From Pseudomonas inefficax (GTDB lineage: Bacteria; Pseudomonadota; Gammaproteobacteria; Pseudomonadales; Pseudomonadaceae), in the NCBI RefSeq assembly GCF_900277125.1, contig NZ_OPYN01000172.1, positions 1 to 64,000 of the forward strand: 64,000 bases of DNA, given 5' to 3'. The notes below the pieces were generated by a model that saw nothing but the letters and a program-made list of their open reading frames with translations, ran no database searches and was not told where the DNA came from. Position 1 is the first letter of the stretch; each line of letters starts with the position of its first letter. Positions 19,348 through 34,620 of the stretch are shown one piece after another. The position numbers and the translations under genes were made by a program.

Positions 19348-21618
19348 TCAGGCGACCTCAGCCGTGGTCTCGAAGTCGAACACCAGTTCGCCATCGCGCA
19401 GGTCGACGTGCACCACGCCACCATGCTCGGCCAATTCGCCAAACAGGATCTCCTCGGCCAGCGGCCGCTTGATCTTGTCCTGGATCAGCCGCGCCATCGG
19501 CCGCGCCCCCATCTGCACGTCGTAGCCCGAAGCCGCCAGCCAGCCGCGCGCATCATCACTGACTTCCAGCAGCACACGCTTGTCTTCCAGCTGCGCCTGC
19601 AGTTCGATAAGGAACTTGTCGACGATGCTCTTGATCGTCTCGTGGCTCAGGCGGCCGAACTGGATGATGGTGTCCAGACGGTTGCGGAACTCCGGCGTGA
19701 AGCTCTTGCGGATGACTTCCATGGCATCGGACGCATGATCCTGATGGGTGAAGCCGATCGAGGCCCGCGCGGCGGTTTCTGCGCCAGCGTTGGTGGTCAT
19801 GATCAGGATCACGTTGCGGAAGTCGGCCTTGCGCCCGTTGTTGTCGGTCAGGGTGCCGTGGTCCATCACCTGCAGCAGCAGGTTGAAGACTTCCGGGTGG
19901 GCCTTCTCGATTTCGTCGAGCAGCAATACGCAGTGCGGTTGCTTGGTGATCGCCTCGGTCAGCAAGCCACCCTGGTCGAAGCCAACATAGCCAGGAGGCG
20001 CACCGATCAGGCGCGACACAGTGTGGCGCTCCATGTACTCGGACATGTCGAAGCGCACCAACTCGACGCCCAGCGCCTTGGCCAGCTGCCGCGCCGCTTC
20101 GGTCTTGCCAACGCCAGTCGGGCCGGCGAACAGGAACGAACCGACGGGCTTGTCCGGCGACTTGAGGCCAGCGCGGGACAGCTTGATGGCAGTGGCCAGC
20201 GAATCGATCGCCTGGTCCTGACCAAATACGGTCAGCTTCAGGTCACGCTCGAGGTTGCGCAGCAGCTCCTTGTCGGAACTGGTGACATGCTTCGGCGGAA
20301 TCCGCGCGATCTTGGCGACGATGTCTTCGACCTGCGGCACGTCAATGCGCTTGACGCGGTTGGCCTCCGGCTGCAGTCGCTGGTAGGCCCCGGCTTCGTC
20401 GATCACGTCAATGGCCTTGTCCGGCATGTGGCGGTCATTGATGTAGCGCGAGGCCAGTTCAGCTGCGGCGCGCAAGGCTTCGTCGCTGTACTCGATGTTG
20501 TGGTGGCTTTCGAAGCGCCCTTTCAGGCCGCGCAGGATGCCCACGGTGTCTTCGACTGATGGTTCGCTGACATCGACCTTTTGGAAGCGCCGCGCCAGGG
20601 CACGGTCCTTCTCGAAGATGCCGCGAAACTCCTGGAAGGTAGTCGAACCGATGCAACGGATCTCACCGGACGACAGCAGTGGTTTGAGCAGGTTGGACGC
20701 ATCCATCACCCCGCCCGACGCCGCACCGGCACCAATGATGGTGTGGATTTCGTCGATGAACAGGATCGCCTGCGGGCGCTTGCGCAGCTCGCCGAGCAGC
20801 GCCTTGAAGCGCTTCTCGAAATCACCACGGTATTTGGTACCAGCCAACAGGGCGCCGAGGTCGAGGGAATACACCACGCTCTGCGCCAGCAGGTCGGGCA
20901 CCTGGCCATCGACGATGCGCTTGGCCAGGCCTTCGGCGATGGCGGTCTTGCCGACGCCTGCCTCGCCCACCAGCAGCGGGTTGTTCTTGCGCCGACGGGC
21001 AAGGATTTGCGCCACGCGCTCCACTTCCTGCTCGCGACCTACCAGCGGGTCGATACGGCCGGCACGGGCCAGTTCGTTCAGGTTGCTGGCATAGGCATCC
21101 AGCGGGTTGCTCGAAGAGGCGGTCTCGCCGCCCTCTTCGTCCTGCATTTCCTGGTCGCTTTCGGAATGCGAACCATGGCCCGGCACCTTGGAGATGCCAT
21201 GGGCGATATAGTTGACCACATCGATGCGGGCCACGCTCTGCTGCTTGAGCAGGAACACGGCCTGGCTTTCCTGTTCGCTGAAGATCGCCACCAGCACGTT
21301 GGCGCCAGTGACTTCGCGCTTGCCGGAGCTTTGCACGTGGAACACGGCACGCTGCAGTACACGCTGGAAGCCCAGGGTCGGCTGGGTTTCGCGATCTTCG
21401 TCGTTGACCGGGATCAGGGGTGTGGTGGAATCGATGAACTCTTGCAGGTCGTGCTTGAGTTTGTCGAGATTGGCGCCACAGGCGCGCAGAACGGTCGCGG
21501 CAGCCTCATTGTCAAGGAGTGCCAGCAGCAGATGTTCGACGGTCATGAACTCATGACGCTTCGAACGGGCCTCCTTGAAGGCAAGATTGAGGGTGACTTC
21601 GAGCTCGCGGTTTAACAT
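19348..21618 (-). CDS. clpA: ATP-dependent Clp protease ATP-binding subunit ClpA
   Basis: A 756-residue HSP100 unfoldase feeding ClpP. The N-domain (1-~140) binds ClpS. AAA1 has Walker A GEAGVGKTAIAEG and B AILFIDEIHT. AAA2 has GPTGVGKTEAARQL and VLLLDEIEKAHPEVFN. The ClpP-binding IGL-type loop and C-terminal Clp_D2-small domain are present. An acidic linker (ESDQEMQDEEGGETASSSN) joins N-domain to AAA1. It is 30 bases after clpS on the same strand. Confidence 0.97.
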   Translation of the reverse strand: MLNRELEVTLNLAFKEARSKRHEFMTVEHLLLALLDNEAAATVLRACGANLDKLKHDLQEFIDSTTPLIPVNDEDRETQPTLGFQRVLQRAVFHVQSSGKREVTGANVLVAIFSEQESQAVFLLKQQSVARIDVVNYIAHGISKVPGHGSHSESDQEMQDEEGGETASSSNPLDAYASNLNELARAGRIDPLVGREQEVERVAQILARRRKNNPLLVGEAGVGKTAIAEGLAKRIVDGQVPDLLAQSVVYSLDLGALLAGTKYRGDFEKRFKALLGELRKRPQAILFIDEIHTIIGAGAASGGVMDASNLLKPLLSSGEIRCIGSTTFQEFRGIFEKDRALARRFQKVDVSEPSVEDTVGILRGLKGRFESHHNIEYSDEALRAAAELASRYINDRHMPDKAIDVIDEAGAYQRLQPEANRVKRIDVPQVEDIVAKIARIPPKHVTSSDKELLRNLERDLKLTVFGQDQAIDSLATAIKLSRAGLKSPDKPVGSFLFAGPTGVGKTEAARQLAKALGVELVRFDMSEYMERHTVSRLIGAPPGYVGFDQGGLLTEAITKQPHCVLLLDEIEKAHPEVFNLLLQVMDHGTLTDNNGRKADFRNVILIMTTNAGAETAARASIGFTHQDHASDAMEVIRKSFTPEFRNRLDTIIQFGRLSHETIKSIVDKFLIELQAQLEDKRVLLEVSDDARGWLAASGYDVQMGARPMARLIQDKIKRPLAEEILFGELAEHGGVVHVDLRDGELVFDFETTAEVA

Positions 21619-21648
21619 AGCTTCACCTCATACCCAAGTGGTCGGCGA

Positions 21649-22011
21649 TTAACCGTCCTTCTCGATTTCACAGAGTAGCGGATGCTGGCTTTCCCTGGCG
21701 TATTGGTTGACCTGCATAGCCTTTGTTTCGGCGATGTCACGGGTAAACAATCCGCACACTGCCCGCCCTTCGGTATGGACGGTCAGCATGATCTTGGTCG
21801 CCAGCTCGCGGTTCAGATTGAAGAACGTCTCGAGCACTTCGACGACGAAATCCATCGGCGTGTAGTCATCGTTGAACAAAACCACCTTGTACATCGGTGG
21901 CGCCTGCAGGATCGGCTTGGCTTCCTGAACTGCAAGACCTGAGCCGTCGTCCTCATTCGATTGCGGGCGATCCTGATTGAATGTTAGTCGAATCTCACTA
22001 GGTGCATGCAT
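21649..22011 (-). CDS. clpS: Clp protease adaptor ClpS
   Basis: A 120-residue adaptor that binds N-degron Leu/Phe/Tyr/Trp and delivers proteins to ClpA. An unstructured N-terminus (1-~35) is followed by the core [22 protein letters not shown] with the Asn-Asp pair that binds the N-terminal amine, and [20 protein letters not shown]. The Shine-Dalgarno before ATG 22011 is weak. It is transcribed divergently from cspD. Confidence 0.96.
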   Translation of the reverse strand: MHAPSEIRLTFNQDRPQSNEDDGSGLAVQEAKPILQAPPMYKVVLFNDDYTPMDFVVEVLETFFNLNRELATKIMLTVHTEGRAVCGLFTRDIAETKAMQVNQYARESQHPLLCEIEKDG

Positions 22012-22241
22012 GGAAAGAATTTCATCATGAGCGTCAGGTTAAGGTTGTGGGTTGACTGCGAAGGGCACGGCCAGGGCAGGCGCCGGGCGACCTTGACTAT
22101 CGGCAAAACGGTGTTACAACCAATAAGAACCCACCGTGGTCGATAAAGATCCGCGCAGTCAACCAGATTTTTCGCAAGGTTCGTATGCGGATGAAGTGGA
22201 TGATACTCCAGTGATGGAGTCCTTTGCAGAGGGACATAGGG

Positions 22242-22496
22242 ATGGCAAGCGGTAAAGTCAAGTGGTTCAACAATGCCAAGGGCTATGGATTCATCAATGA
22301 AGAGGGCAAGGATGAAGACTTGTTCGCTCATTATTCGGCCATCCAGATGGACGGTTACAAGACGCTCAAGGCCGGCCAGGCCGTGAGCTTCGACATCGTC
22401 CAGGGGCCAAAAGGCCTGCACGCGGTGAATATCAGCAGCGCCACCGCCGCCGCAGCCGTCAGTGCCGCCCAGGCCAGCAGCACTGCCGACGCCTGA
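22242..22496 (+). CDS. cspD: Cold-shock-domain protein CspD
   Basis: An 84-residue protein. The cold-shock domain [35 protein letters not shown] carries RNP1 (KGYGFI) and RNP2 (DLFAHY), followed by an alanine-rich tail. E. coli CspD is a stationary-phase inhibitor of replication. The position next to clpS-clpA is conserved. Start ATG 22242 has GAGGGA upstream and matches the family; the frame opens earlier at 22224 but with poor context. Confidence 0.94.
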   Translation: MASGKVKWFNNAKGYGFINEEGKDEDLFAHYSAIQMDGYKTLKAGQAVSFDIVQGPKGLHAVNISSATAAAAVSAAQASSTADA

Positions 22497-22518
22497 ACTG
22501 CCGCGCCTCCTGCCGGTA

Positions 22519-22562
22519 CACAAAAAACCGGCCGCCTCCTGACTGGAAGCGGCCGGTTTTCC
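22519..22562. terminator. Bidirectional terminator between cspD and icd
   Basis: AAACCGGCCGC and GCGGCCGGTTT arms with a ~15-base loop; A-run on one side and T-run on the other serve the two convergent genes. Confidence 0.85.
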
Positions 22563-22568
22563 ATTGCC

Positions 22569-26478
<3,910 letters not shown>

Positions 26479-26495
26479 GGTTCGCTTGAAGTAAC

Positions 26496-26534
26496 AGCAC
26501 AAACCCCGGCCACGCACCGGGGTTTGTGCTTTCT
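26496..26534 (+). terminator. Terminator after idh
   Basis: AGCACAAACCCCGG and CCGGGGTTTGTGCT arms, a perfect 14-base stem followed by TTTCT. Confidence 0.88.
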
Positions 26535-26541
26535 GGGAACA

Positions 26542-26660
26542 GGGGCTGCTTTGCAGCCCATCGCAGGCAAGCCAGCTCCCACAGGCACTGCATCAGGCTC
26601 TATGTTTGCACGACCCCTGTGGGAGCTGGCTTGCCTGCGATGGGCCGCAAAGCGGCCCCA
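26542..26660. repeat. REP pair (GGCAAGCCAGCTCCCACA type)
   Basis: Two inverted units with core GCAGGCAAGCCAGCTCCCACAG, a third core variant in this window, flanked by GGGGCTGC/GCGGCCCC arms. Confidence 0.8.
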
Positions 26661-26681
26661 ACAATTCAAAGGGACATACAA

Positions 26682-27122
26682 ATGACCTGGCAACCCCACA
26701 TCACCGTCGCCACCATCGTCGAACACGAAGGCAAGTTCCTCTTCGTCGAAGAATTCAAAGCCAACCAGCACGTCTTCAACCAACCCGCCGGCCACCTCGA
26801 ACCCAACGAGACCCTGCCCCAGGCCGCCCTGCGCGAAACCCTCGAAGAAACCGCCTGGGAAGTCGAGCTCACCGGCGTGGTCGGCATCTACCTGTACACC
26901 GCCCCAAGCAACGGCGTGACCTACCAGCGCATCTGCTTCGCCGCCCGCCCCGTGCGCCATCACACCGACCTGGCACTGGACAGCGACATCGTCCGCGCCG
27001 TGTGGCTGACCCGCGACGAACTGCTGGCCGACCCCGCCCGCTGGCGCAGCGAACTGGTACCACGCTGCCTCGACGACTACCTCAAAGGCCCCTTGCACAG
27101 TCTCGACCTGCTGCGCGACTGA
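26682..27122 (+). CDS. NUDIX hydrolase (NudJ-like phosphatase)
   Basis: A 146-residue Nudix protein. The Nudix box begins GHLEPNETLPQAALRETLEE with the metal-binding Glu pair intact; the usual Gly after EET is Ala (EETAWEV), as in the NudJ branch. E. coli NudJ hydrolyses nucleoside triphosphates and HMP-PP. Start ATG 26682 follows GGGACA. It stands 59 bases before mnmA, probably one operon with mnmA-hflD. Confidence 0.88.
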   Translation: MTWQPHITVATIVEHEGKFLFVEEFKANQHVFNQPAGHLEPNETLPQAALRETLEETAWEVELTGVVGIYLYTAPSNGVTYQRICFAARPVRHHTDLALDSDIVRAVWLTRDELLADPARWRSELVPRCLDDYLKGPLHSLDLLRD

Positions 27123-27181
27123 CGCGCCGCCGCAGGTTTGATAGAATCGACGTTTTTCCCCCTTGATACACACCGGTAACC

Positions 27182-28302
27182 ATGACCAGCCCAGCACTCA
27201 AAGACCCCGCCAAGACCCGCGTCATCGTCGGCATGTCCGGCGGCGTGGACTCTTCCGTCTCCGCCCTTCTGCTCATGGAGCAGGGCTACCAGGTGGAAGG
27301 GCTGTTCATGAAGAACTGGGAAGAAGACGACGGCACCGAATACTGCACCGCCCGTGAAGACCTGGCCGACGCCCAGGCCGTGTGCGACCGCATCGGCATC
27401 AAGCTGCACACCGCCAACTTCGCCGCCGAATACTGGGACAACGTGTTCGAGCACTTCCTCGAGGAGTACAAGGCCGGCCGCACGCCCAACCCGGACATCC
27501 TCTGCAACCGCGAAATCAAGTTCAAGGCGTTCCTCGACTACGCCCTGTCGCTGGGCGCCGACCTGATCGCCACCGGCCACTACGTGCGCCGCCGCAACAC
27601 CGGCGAACTCACCGAACTGCTCAAGGGCCTGGACCCGAACAAGGACCAGAGCTACTTCCTGCACGCCGTCGGCGGCAAGGAAATCGCCCGCACCCTGTTC
27701 CCGGTCGGCGAACTGGAAAAGCCCGAGGTACGCGCCATTGCCGAAAAGCACGGCCTGGCCACCGCCAAGAAGAAAGACTCCACCGGCATCTGCTTCATTG
27801 GCGAGCGCCGCTTCAGCGACTTCCTCAAGCAATACCTGCCGGCCCAGCCAGGCAACATCGAAACCACCGACGGTGAAGTGATCGGCCGCCACCACGGCCT
27901 GATGTACCACACTATCGGCCAGCGCCAGGGCCTGGGCATTGGCGGCCTGAAGGACGCCGGCGACGAGCCGTGGTACGTGCTGCACAAGGACCTGACCCGC
28001 AACGTGCTGGTGGTCGGCCAGGGCAATGAACACCCATGGTTGTTCTCCCGCGCCCTGCTCGCTTCGGAAATTTTCTGGGTCAACCCGGTCGACCTCAGCA
28101 GCCCGCGTCAGCTCACCGCCAAGGTGCGTTACCGCCAAAGCGACCAGCAGTGCACCCTGGAACTGACCGAAAGCGGTTACCGCGCGGTGTTCGACGAACC
28201 GCAACGCGCCGTTACCCCGGGCCAGTCAGTGGTGTTCTACGACGGTGAAGTGTGCCTGGGCGGCGGCGTGATCGAAGCTGCCGAGCCGTGGAGCCCACGC
28301 GC

Positions 28303-28306
<4 letters not shown>
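27182..28306 (+). CDS. mnmA: tRNA-specific 2-thiouridylase MnmA
   Basis: A 374-residue enzyme that adenylates U34 of tRNA-Glu/Gln/Lys and inserts sulfur received from TusE. The PP-loop is [15 protein letters not shown] (~residues 16-24); catalytic cysteines lie in [12 protein letters not shown] and [13 protein letters not shown]. The C-terminal beta-barrel ends [18 protein letters not shown]. It overlaps hflD by 4 bases. The sulfur donors tusDCBE are in the same window. Confidence 0.97.
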
Positions 28307-30556
<2,250 letters not shown>

Positions 30557-30571
30557 GCTGACCGTCGCGTT

Positions 30572-30599
30572 CAACGCCCGGCCTGGCCGGGCGTTTTTA
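30572..30599 (+). terminator. Terminator after purB
   Basis: AACGCCCGGCC-TGGCCGGGCGTTTTT stem with T-run, 16 bases after the stop. Confidence 0.9.
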
Positions 30600-30637
30600 T
30601 TCCCGAACGAAAATTACATTTTTTCAATAGGTTGAAC

Positions 30638-31804
30638 ATGAATCCTGATACTCCACTGCAGCTGCTCGGCGGCATCTCGGCCCGCGAATTCATGCGCGAC
30701 TACTGGCAGAAGAAGCCGCTACTGGTGCGCCAGGCATTCCCGGACTTCATCAGCCCGATCGACCCCGACGAGCTGGCCGGCCTGGCCCTGGAAGAGGAAG
30801 TAGAGTCGCGTATCGTACTCGAGCACGGCGCGCATCCTTGGGAGCTGCGCCGCGGCCCGTTCACCGAAGACACCTTCGCCGAGCTGCCGGAAAAGGACTG
30901 GACCCTGCTCGTGCAGGCCGTGGACCAGTTCGTCCCGGAGGTAGCCGAACTGCTGGAAAACTTCCGCTTCCTGCCCAGCTGGCGCATCGATGACGTGATG
31001 ATCAGCTTCGCCGCCCCTGGTGGCAGCGTCGGCCCGCACTTCGACAACTACGACGTGTTCCTGCTGCAAGGCCACGGCCAGCGCAACTGGAAAATCGGCC
31101 AGATGTGCAGCAGCGACAGCTCGCTGCTGGAGCACGCCGACCTGCGCATCCTCGCCGACTTCGAGCAGAGCGATGAGTGGACCCTGGAGCCGGGCGACAT
31201 GCTTTACCTGCCACCACGCCTGGCCCACTACGGCGTGGCCGTGGACGACTGCCTGACCTACTCGGTAGGCTTCCGCGCGCCAAGCGCCGCCGAAGTGCTG
31301 ACCCACTTCACCGATTTCCTCGGCCAGTTCCTGCCCGACGAAGAACGCTACAGCGACGCCGATGCCCAGCCGGTCAGCGACCCACACCAGATCCAGCACG
31401 ACGCCCTCGACCGCCTGAAGGCGCTGCTCGACAAGCACATGGGCGACAAGGACCTGCTGCTGACCTGGTTCGGCCAGTTCATGACCGAGCCGCGCTACCC
31501 CGAGCAGATCGTCGGTGAAGAGCTGTCCGAGGAAGAGCTGGTCGATGCCCTGGAACAGGGCGCCATCCTGATCCGCAACCCGAGCGCGCGCCTGGCCTGG
31601 TCCGAATTCGAAGAAGACCTGCTGCTGTTCGCCAGCGGCCGCAGCTGCCCGCTGCCAGGCAAACTGCGCGAGCTGCTGAAGCTGGTTTGCGCGGCCGACG
31701 CCCTGCACATCGACAACCTGGGCGAATGGCTGCAGGATGAAGATGGCCTTATGCTGGTACAGCAGCTGGTCAAACAAGGAAGCCTGGGATTCGCCAATGA
31801 ATAA
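30638..31804 (+). CDS. roxA: Ribosomal oxygenase RoxA (YcfD, JmjC/cupin 4)
   Basis: A 388-residue Fe(II)/2-oxoglutarate oxygenase; E. coli YcfD hydroxylates an arginine of ribosomal protein L16. The metal triad is His134, Asp136 (GGSVGPHFDNYDVFLLQ) and His197 (MLYLPPRLAHYGVAV). The C-terminal winged-helix-like dimerisation part follows. Start ATG 30638 is chosen over TTG 30632; the Shine-Dalgarno is weak. The 3' end overlaps the GNAT gene by 8 bases. Confidence 0.93.
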   Translation: MNPDTPLQLLGGISAREFMRDYWQKKPLLVRQAFPDFISPIDPDELAGLALEEEVESRIVLEHGAHPWELRRGPFTEDTFAELPEKDWTLLVQAVDQFVPEVAELLENFRFLPSWRIDDVMISFAAPGGSVGPHFDNYDVFLLQGHGQRNWKIGQMCSSDSSLLEHADLRILADFEQSDEWTLEPGDMLYLPPRLAHYGVAVDDCLTYSVGFRAPSAAEVLTHFTDFLGQFLPDEERYSDADAQPVSDPHQIQHDALDRLKALLDKHMGDKDLLLTWFGQFMTEPRYPEQIVGEELSEEELVDALEQGAILIRNPSARLAWSEFEEDLLLFASGRSCPLPGKLRELLKLVCAADALHIDNLGEWLQDEDGLMLVQQLVKQGSLGFANE

Positions 31805-32225
31805 GATTCGTGTGCGCCTCGCCGACTGGCACAAGGACAACGCCGACATCCGCCGCATCCGCGAAGCGGTGTTCATTGCCGAACAGCACGTTCCGCCTGA
31901 GCTGGAATGGGACTCGGATGATCCGACCGCCGTGCACTTCCTGGCCCTGGAAGGCGACTACCCGATCGGCACCGCGCGCCTGCTGCCTGATGGCACCATC
32001 GGCCGGGTCTCGGTGCTGAAGGACTGGCGCGGGCTGAAGGTGGGTGACGCGCTGATGAACGCTGTGATTGTCGAAGCACAGAACCGCGACCTGAAGCAGC
32101 AGATGCTCAGCGCCCAGGTGCACGCCACACCGTTCTACGAGCGGCTGGGCTTTCGCGTAGTCAGCGAAGAGTTCCTCGAAGCCGGCATCCCGCACGTGGA
32201 CATGGTGCGCGACTCGCGTGCCTGA
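31797..32225 (+). CDS. GNAT-family N-acetyltransferase
   Basis: A 142-residue acetyltransferase. The acetyl-CoA motif region is GRVSVLKDWRGLKVGDALMNAVIVEA (a variant of the R/Q-x-x-G-x-G/A motif A), then AQVHATPFYERLGFRVVSEEFLEAGIPHVDM, close to the ElaA/YitI branch. The substrate is unknown. The 8-base overlap with roxA implies coupled translation; whether the two act together is not known. Confidence 0.88.
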   Translation: MNKIRVRLADWHKDNADIRRIREAVFIAEQHVPPELEWDSDDPTAVHFLALEGDYPIGTARLLPDGTIGRVSVLKDWRGLKVGDALMNAVIVEAQNRDLKQQMLSAQVHATPFYERLGFRVVSEEFLEAGIPHVDMVRDSRA

Positions 32226-32277
32226 TCCATGATCTGCCCACAGGGGCCTCCCCAAATCCCGAAAATTGTGGGGGGGC

Positions 32278-32313
32278 CTCTGTGGGAGCGGGTTCACCCG
32301 CGAAGAGGCCGGC
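32278..32313. repeat. Single REP unit
   Basis: One TGTGGGAGCGGGTTCACCCGCGAAGAGGCC unit without an inverted partner, between the GNAT gene and topB. Confidence 0.8.
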
Positions 32314-32429
32314 ACAGCCAAGACATCCCTCCTGACAAAAAACCTGTACATCCATCCAGATAAAACTTGCCTCCGCGCCCCCGCTTGCGCATCCTATCGC
32401 CCATCAACCCCGATGAAGCGTCCCCGGCC

Positions 32430-34385
32430 ATGCGCCTGTTCCTCTGCGAAAAACCCTCCCAGGCAAAAGACATCGCCAAAGTGCTCGGCGCCAACCGCAA
32501 GGGCGATGGCTGCTGGCAAGGCACCGACGTCTGCGTGACCTGGTGCATCGGCCACCTGCTGGAAACCGCCCCGCCCGACAGCTACGACGAACGCTACAAG
32601 CGCTGGAACCTGGCCGACCTGCCGATCATCCCGGAAAAGTGGAAGATGCTGGTCAAACCCAAGACCGCCAGCCAGTTCAAGGCAGTCAAACGCCTGCTCG
32701 GCGAAGCGCGCGAACTGGTGATCGCCACCGACGCCGACCGGGAAGGCGAAATGATCGCCCGCGAACTGGTCGAGCATTGCCGCTACCGCGGCCCGGTGCA
32801 GCGCCTGTGGCTGTCGGCGCTGGACGACGCCTCCATTCGCAAGGCCCTGGCGCGACTGCTGCCGGGCCACGAAACCTTCAACCTGTACCACTCGGCGCTG
32901 GGTCGCTCGCGCGCCGACTGGCTTATCGGCATGAACATGAGCCGGCTGTTCACCCTGCTGGGCCGCCAGTCGGGCTATCAGGGCGTGCTGCCGGTGGGCC
33001 GGGTGCAAACGCCAACTTTACGCCTGGTGGTCGACCGCGACCGCAGCATCGCCGACTTCGTGCCGGTACCGTTCTGGGCCATCGATGTGCAGCTGGAGCA
33101 CGCAGGCCAAGGCTTCAATGCCCAATGGCGCGCGCCCGAGGACGCCTGCGACGATCAAGGCCGCTGTCTGAATCAGGCCCTGGCACAACAGGCCGCCACG
33201 GACATCAACCAGGCCGGCACTGCCCGGGCCACCAAGGTGGCCACCGAGCGCGTACGAGAAGCCGCGCCTCTGCCCTTCGACCTGGGCACCCTGCAGGAAC
33301 TGTGCTCGAAAAAGTTCGGCCTCGGCGCCCAGGAAACCCTCGACATCGCCCAGGCCCTGTACGAAACCCACAAGCTGATCACCTACCCGCGCAGCGACTG
33401 CGGCTACCTGCCGCAAAGCCAGCATGCCGAAGCGCCAGCCATCCTCGCCGCCCTGCAACGGGCCGATGCCAGCCTGGCGCCGCTGCAACCCTATCTGGAG
33501 CCGCAGCGCCGTTCACGGGCGTGGAACGACGCCAAGGTCAGCGCTCACCACGGCATCATCCCCACTGCCGCCGCCAGCGACCCGTCGCGCCTGCCCGCCA
33601 AGCACAAGGCGGTGTACACCCTGATCCGCGCCCGCTACCTGGCGCAGTTTCTGCCCAACCACGAGTTCGACCGCACCCAGGCCGACTTCGACTGCGCCGG
33701 CCATGCCCTGCGTGCAGTAGGCAAGCAGATCATCGAGCCAGGCTGGCGCCGTGCGCTACCCGAGGCGCTGACCCCGGCCAAGGGCCGCGAGGCACCACCA
33801 GCCCAGGTACTGCCGGTGCTGCGCGAAGGCCAGGACTGCACAGTGCAGGGCCTGCAACTGAAGGACCTGTGGACCCAGCCGCCCAAGCCATTTACCGAAG
33901 GCGACCTGATCAAGGCGATGAAGAACGTCGCCAAGCTGGTGGACGACCCGCGGTTGAAGCAGAAGCTCAAGGAAACCACCGGCATCGGCACCGAAGCCAC
34001 CCGTGCCAGCATCATCCAGGGGTTGCTAGACCGCGGCTACCTGGTGAAGAACGGCAAGGCGCTGTCCGCCACCCCTGCGGCCTTCAGCCTGATCGATGCC
34101 GTGCCACGCGCCATTGCCGACCCTGGCACCACGGCTATCTGGGAACAGGCGCTGGACATGGTGCAGAGTGGCGAGATGACGCTGGAGGAGTTCGTCGCCC
34201 GGCAGTCGGCATGGATGGGCAAGCTGGTCGAACGGTGCAGCGGCATGCGCATGACCATCAGCGGGCCGGCAGCCGGGACTGCACCGCCGTGGAAGAAGAA
34301 GCGTCGAGGAAATGGGAAGAGTAAAGCGGCTGGAAGCAAGGCTGCCAGCAAGCCGCGACAGCCGCGGAGAAAGGCGGCAACCTGA
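32430..34385 (+). CDS. topB: DNA topoisomerase III
   Basis: A 651-residue type IA topoisomerase decatenating DNA. The TOPRIM domain starts MRLFLCEKPSQAKDIAKVLG and holds ATDADREGEMIARELVEH. The catalytic tyrosine is in ETHKLITYPRSDCGYLP. The cleavage/strand domain follows (GRSRADWLIGMNMSRLFT, GVLPVGRVQTPTL), and the C-terminus is a Lys/Arg-rich tail. ATG 32430 gives the family N-terminus. Confidence 0.96.
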   Translation: MRLFLCEKPSQAKDIAKVLGANRKGDGCWQGTDVCVTWCIGHLLETAPPDSYDERYKRWNLADLPIIPEKWKMLVKPKTASQFKAVKRLLGEARELVIATDADREGEMIARELVEHCRYRGPVQRLWLSALDDASIRKALARLLPGHETFNLYHSALGRSRADWLIGMNMSRLFTLLGRQSGYQGVLPVGRVQTPTLRLVVDRDRSIADFVPVPFWAIDVQLEHAGQGFNAQWRAPEDACDDQGRCLNQALAQQAATDINQAGTARATKVATERVREAAPLPFDLGTLQELCSKKFGLGAQETLDIAQALYETHKLITYPRSDCGYLPQSQHAEAPAILAALQRADASLAPLQPYLEPQRRSRAWNDAKVSAHHGIIPTAAASDPSRLPAKHKAVYTLIRARYLAQFLPNHEFDRTQADFDCAGHALRAVGKQIIEPGWRRALPEALTPAKGREAPPAQVLPVLREGQDCTVQGLQLKDLWTQPPKPFTEGDLIKAMKNVAKLVDDPRLKQKLKETTGIGTEATRASIIQGLLDRGYLVKNGKALSATPAAFSLIDAVPRAIADPGTTAIWEQALDMVQSGEMTLEEFVARQSAWMGKLVERCSGMRMTISGPAAGTAPPWKKKRRGNGKSKAAGSKAASKPRQPRRKAAT

Positions 34386-34405
34386 AGTTTTTGCAATATC
34401 AGCTC

Positions 34406-34500
34406 CGGCCTCTTCGCGGGTAAACCCGCTCCCACAGGTACATCGCCAACCTCGATAACTGTGATGACTTTGTGGGAGCGGGTTTACCCGCGAAAGGGCC
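34406..34500. repeat. REP pair after topB
   Basis: Inverted GCGGGTAAACCCGCTCCCACA units. Confidence 0.85.
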
Positions 34501-34557
34501 AGGACAGGTAGCACAACAACCCCCAGCTAACCCATCAACCCCGACCATGCATTGGCA

Positions 34558-34611
34558 CCATGAAATTTACCTGCTAAGTTTTCATGAAAATAAACACAAT
34601 AAATTTCATGG
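34558..34611. promoter_or_regulatory. Nested perfect palindrome, candidate operator
   Basis: Outer 12-base arms CCATGAAATTTA (34558-34569) and TAAATTTCATGG (34600-34611) share exactly the same dyad centre (34584.5) as an inner 12-base palindrome TTTTCATGAAAA (34579-34590). Arm centres lie 21 bases (two helical turns) from the middle. It ends 9 bases before the start codon of the following oxidoreductase, so binding would block its leader or transcription. Confidence 0.6.
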
Positions 34612-34620
34612 AATCTCTGC

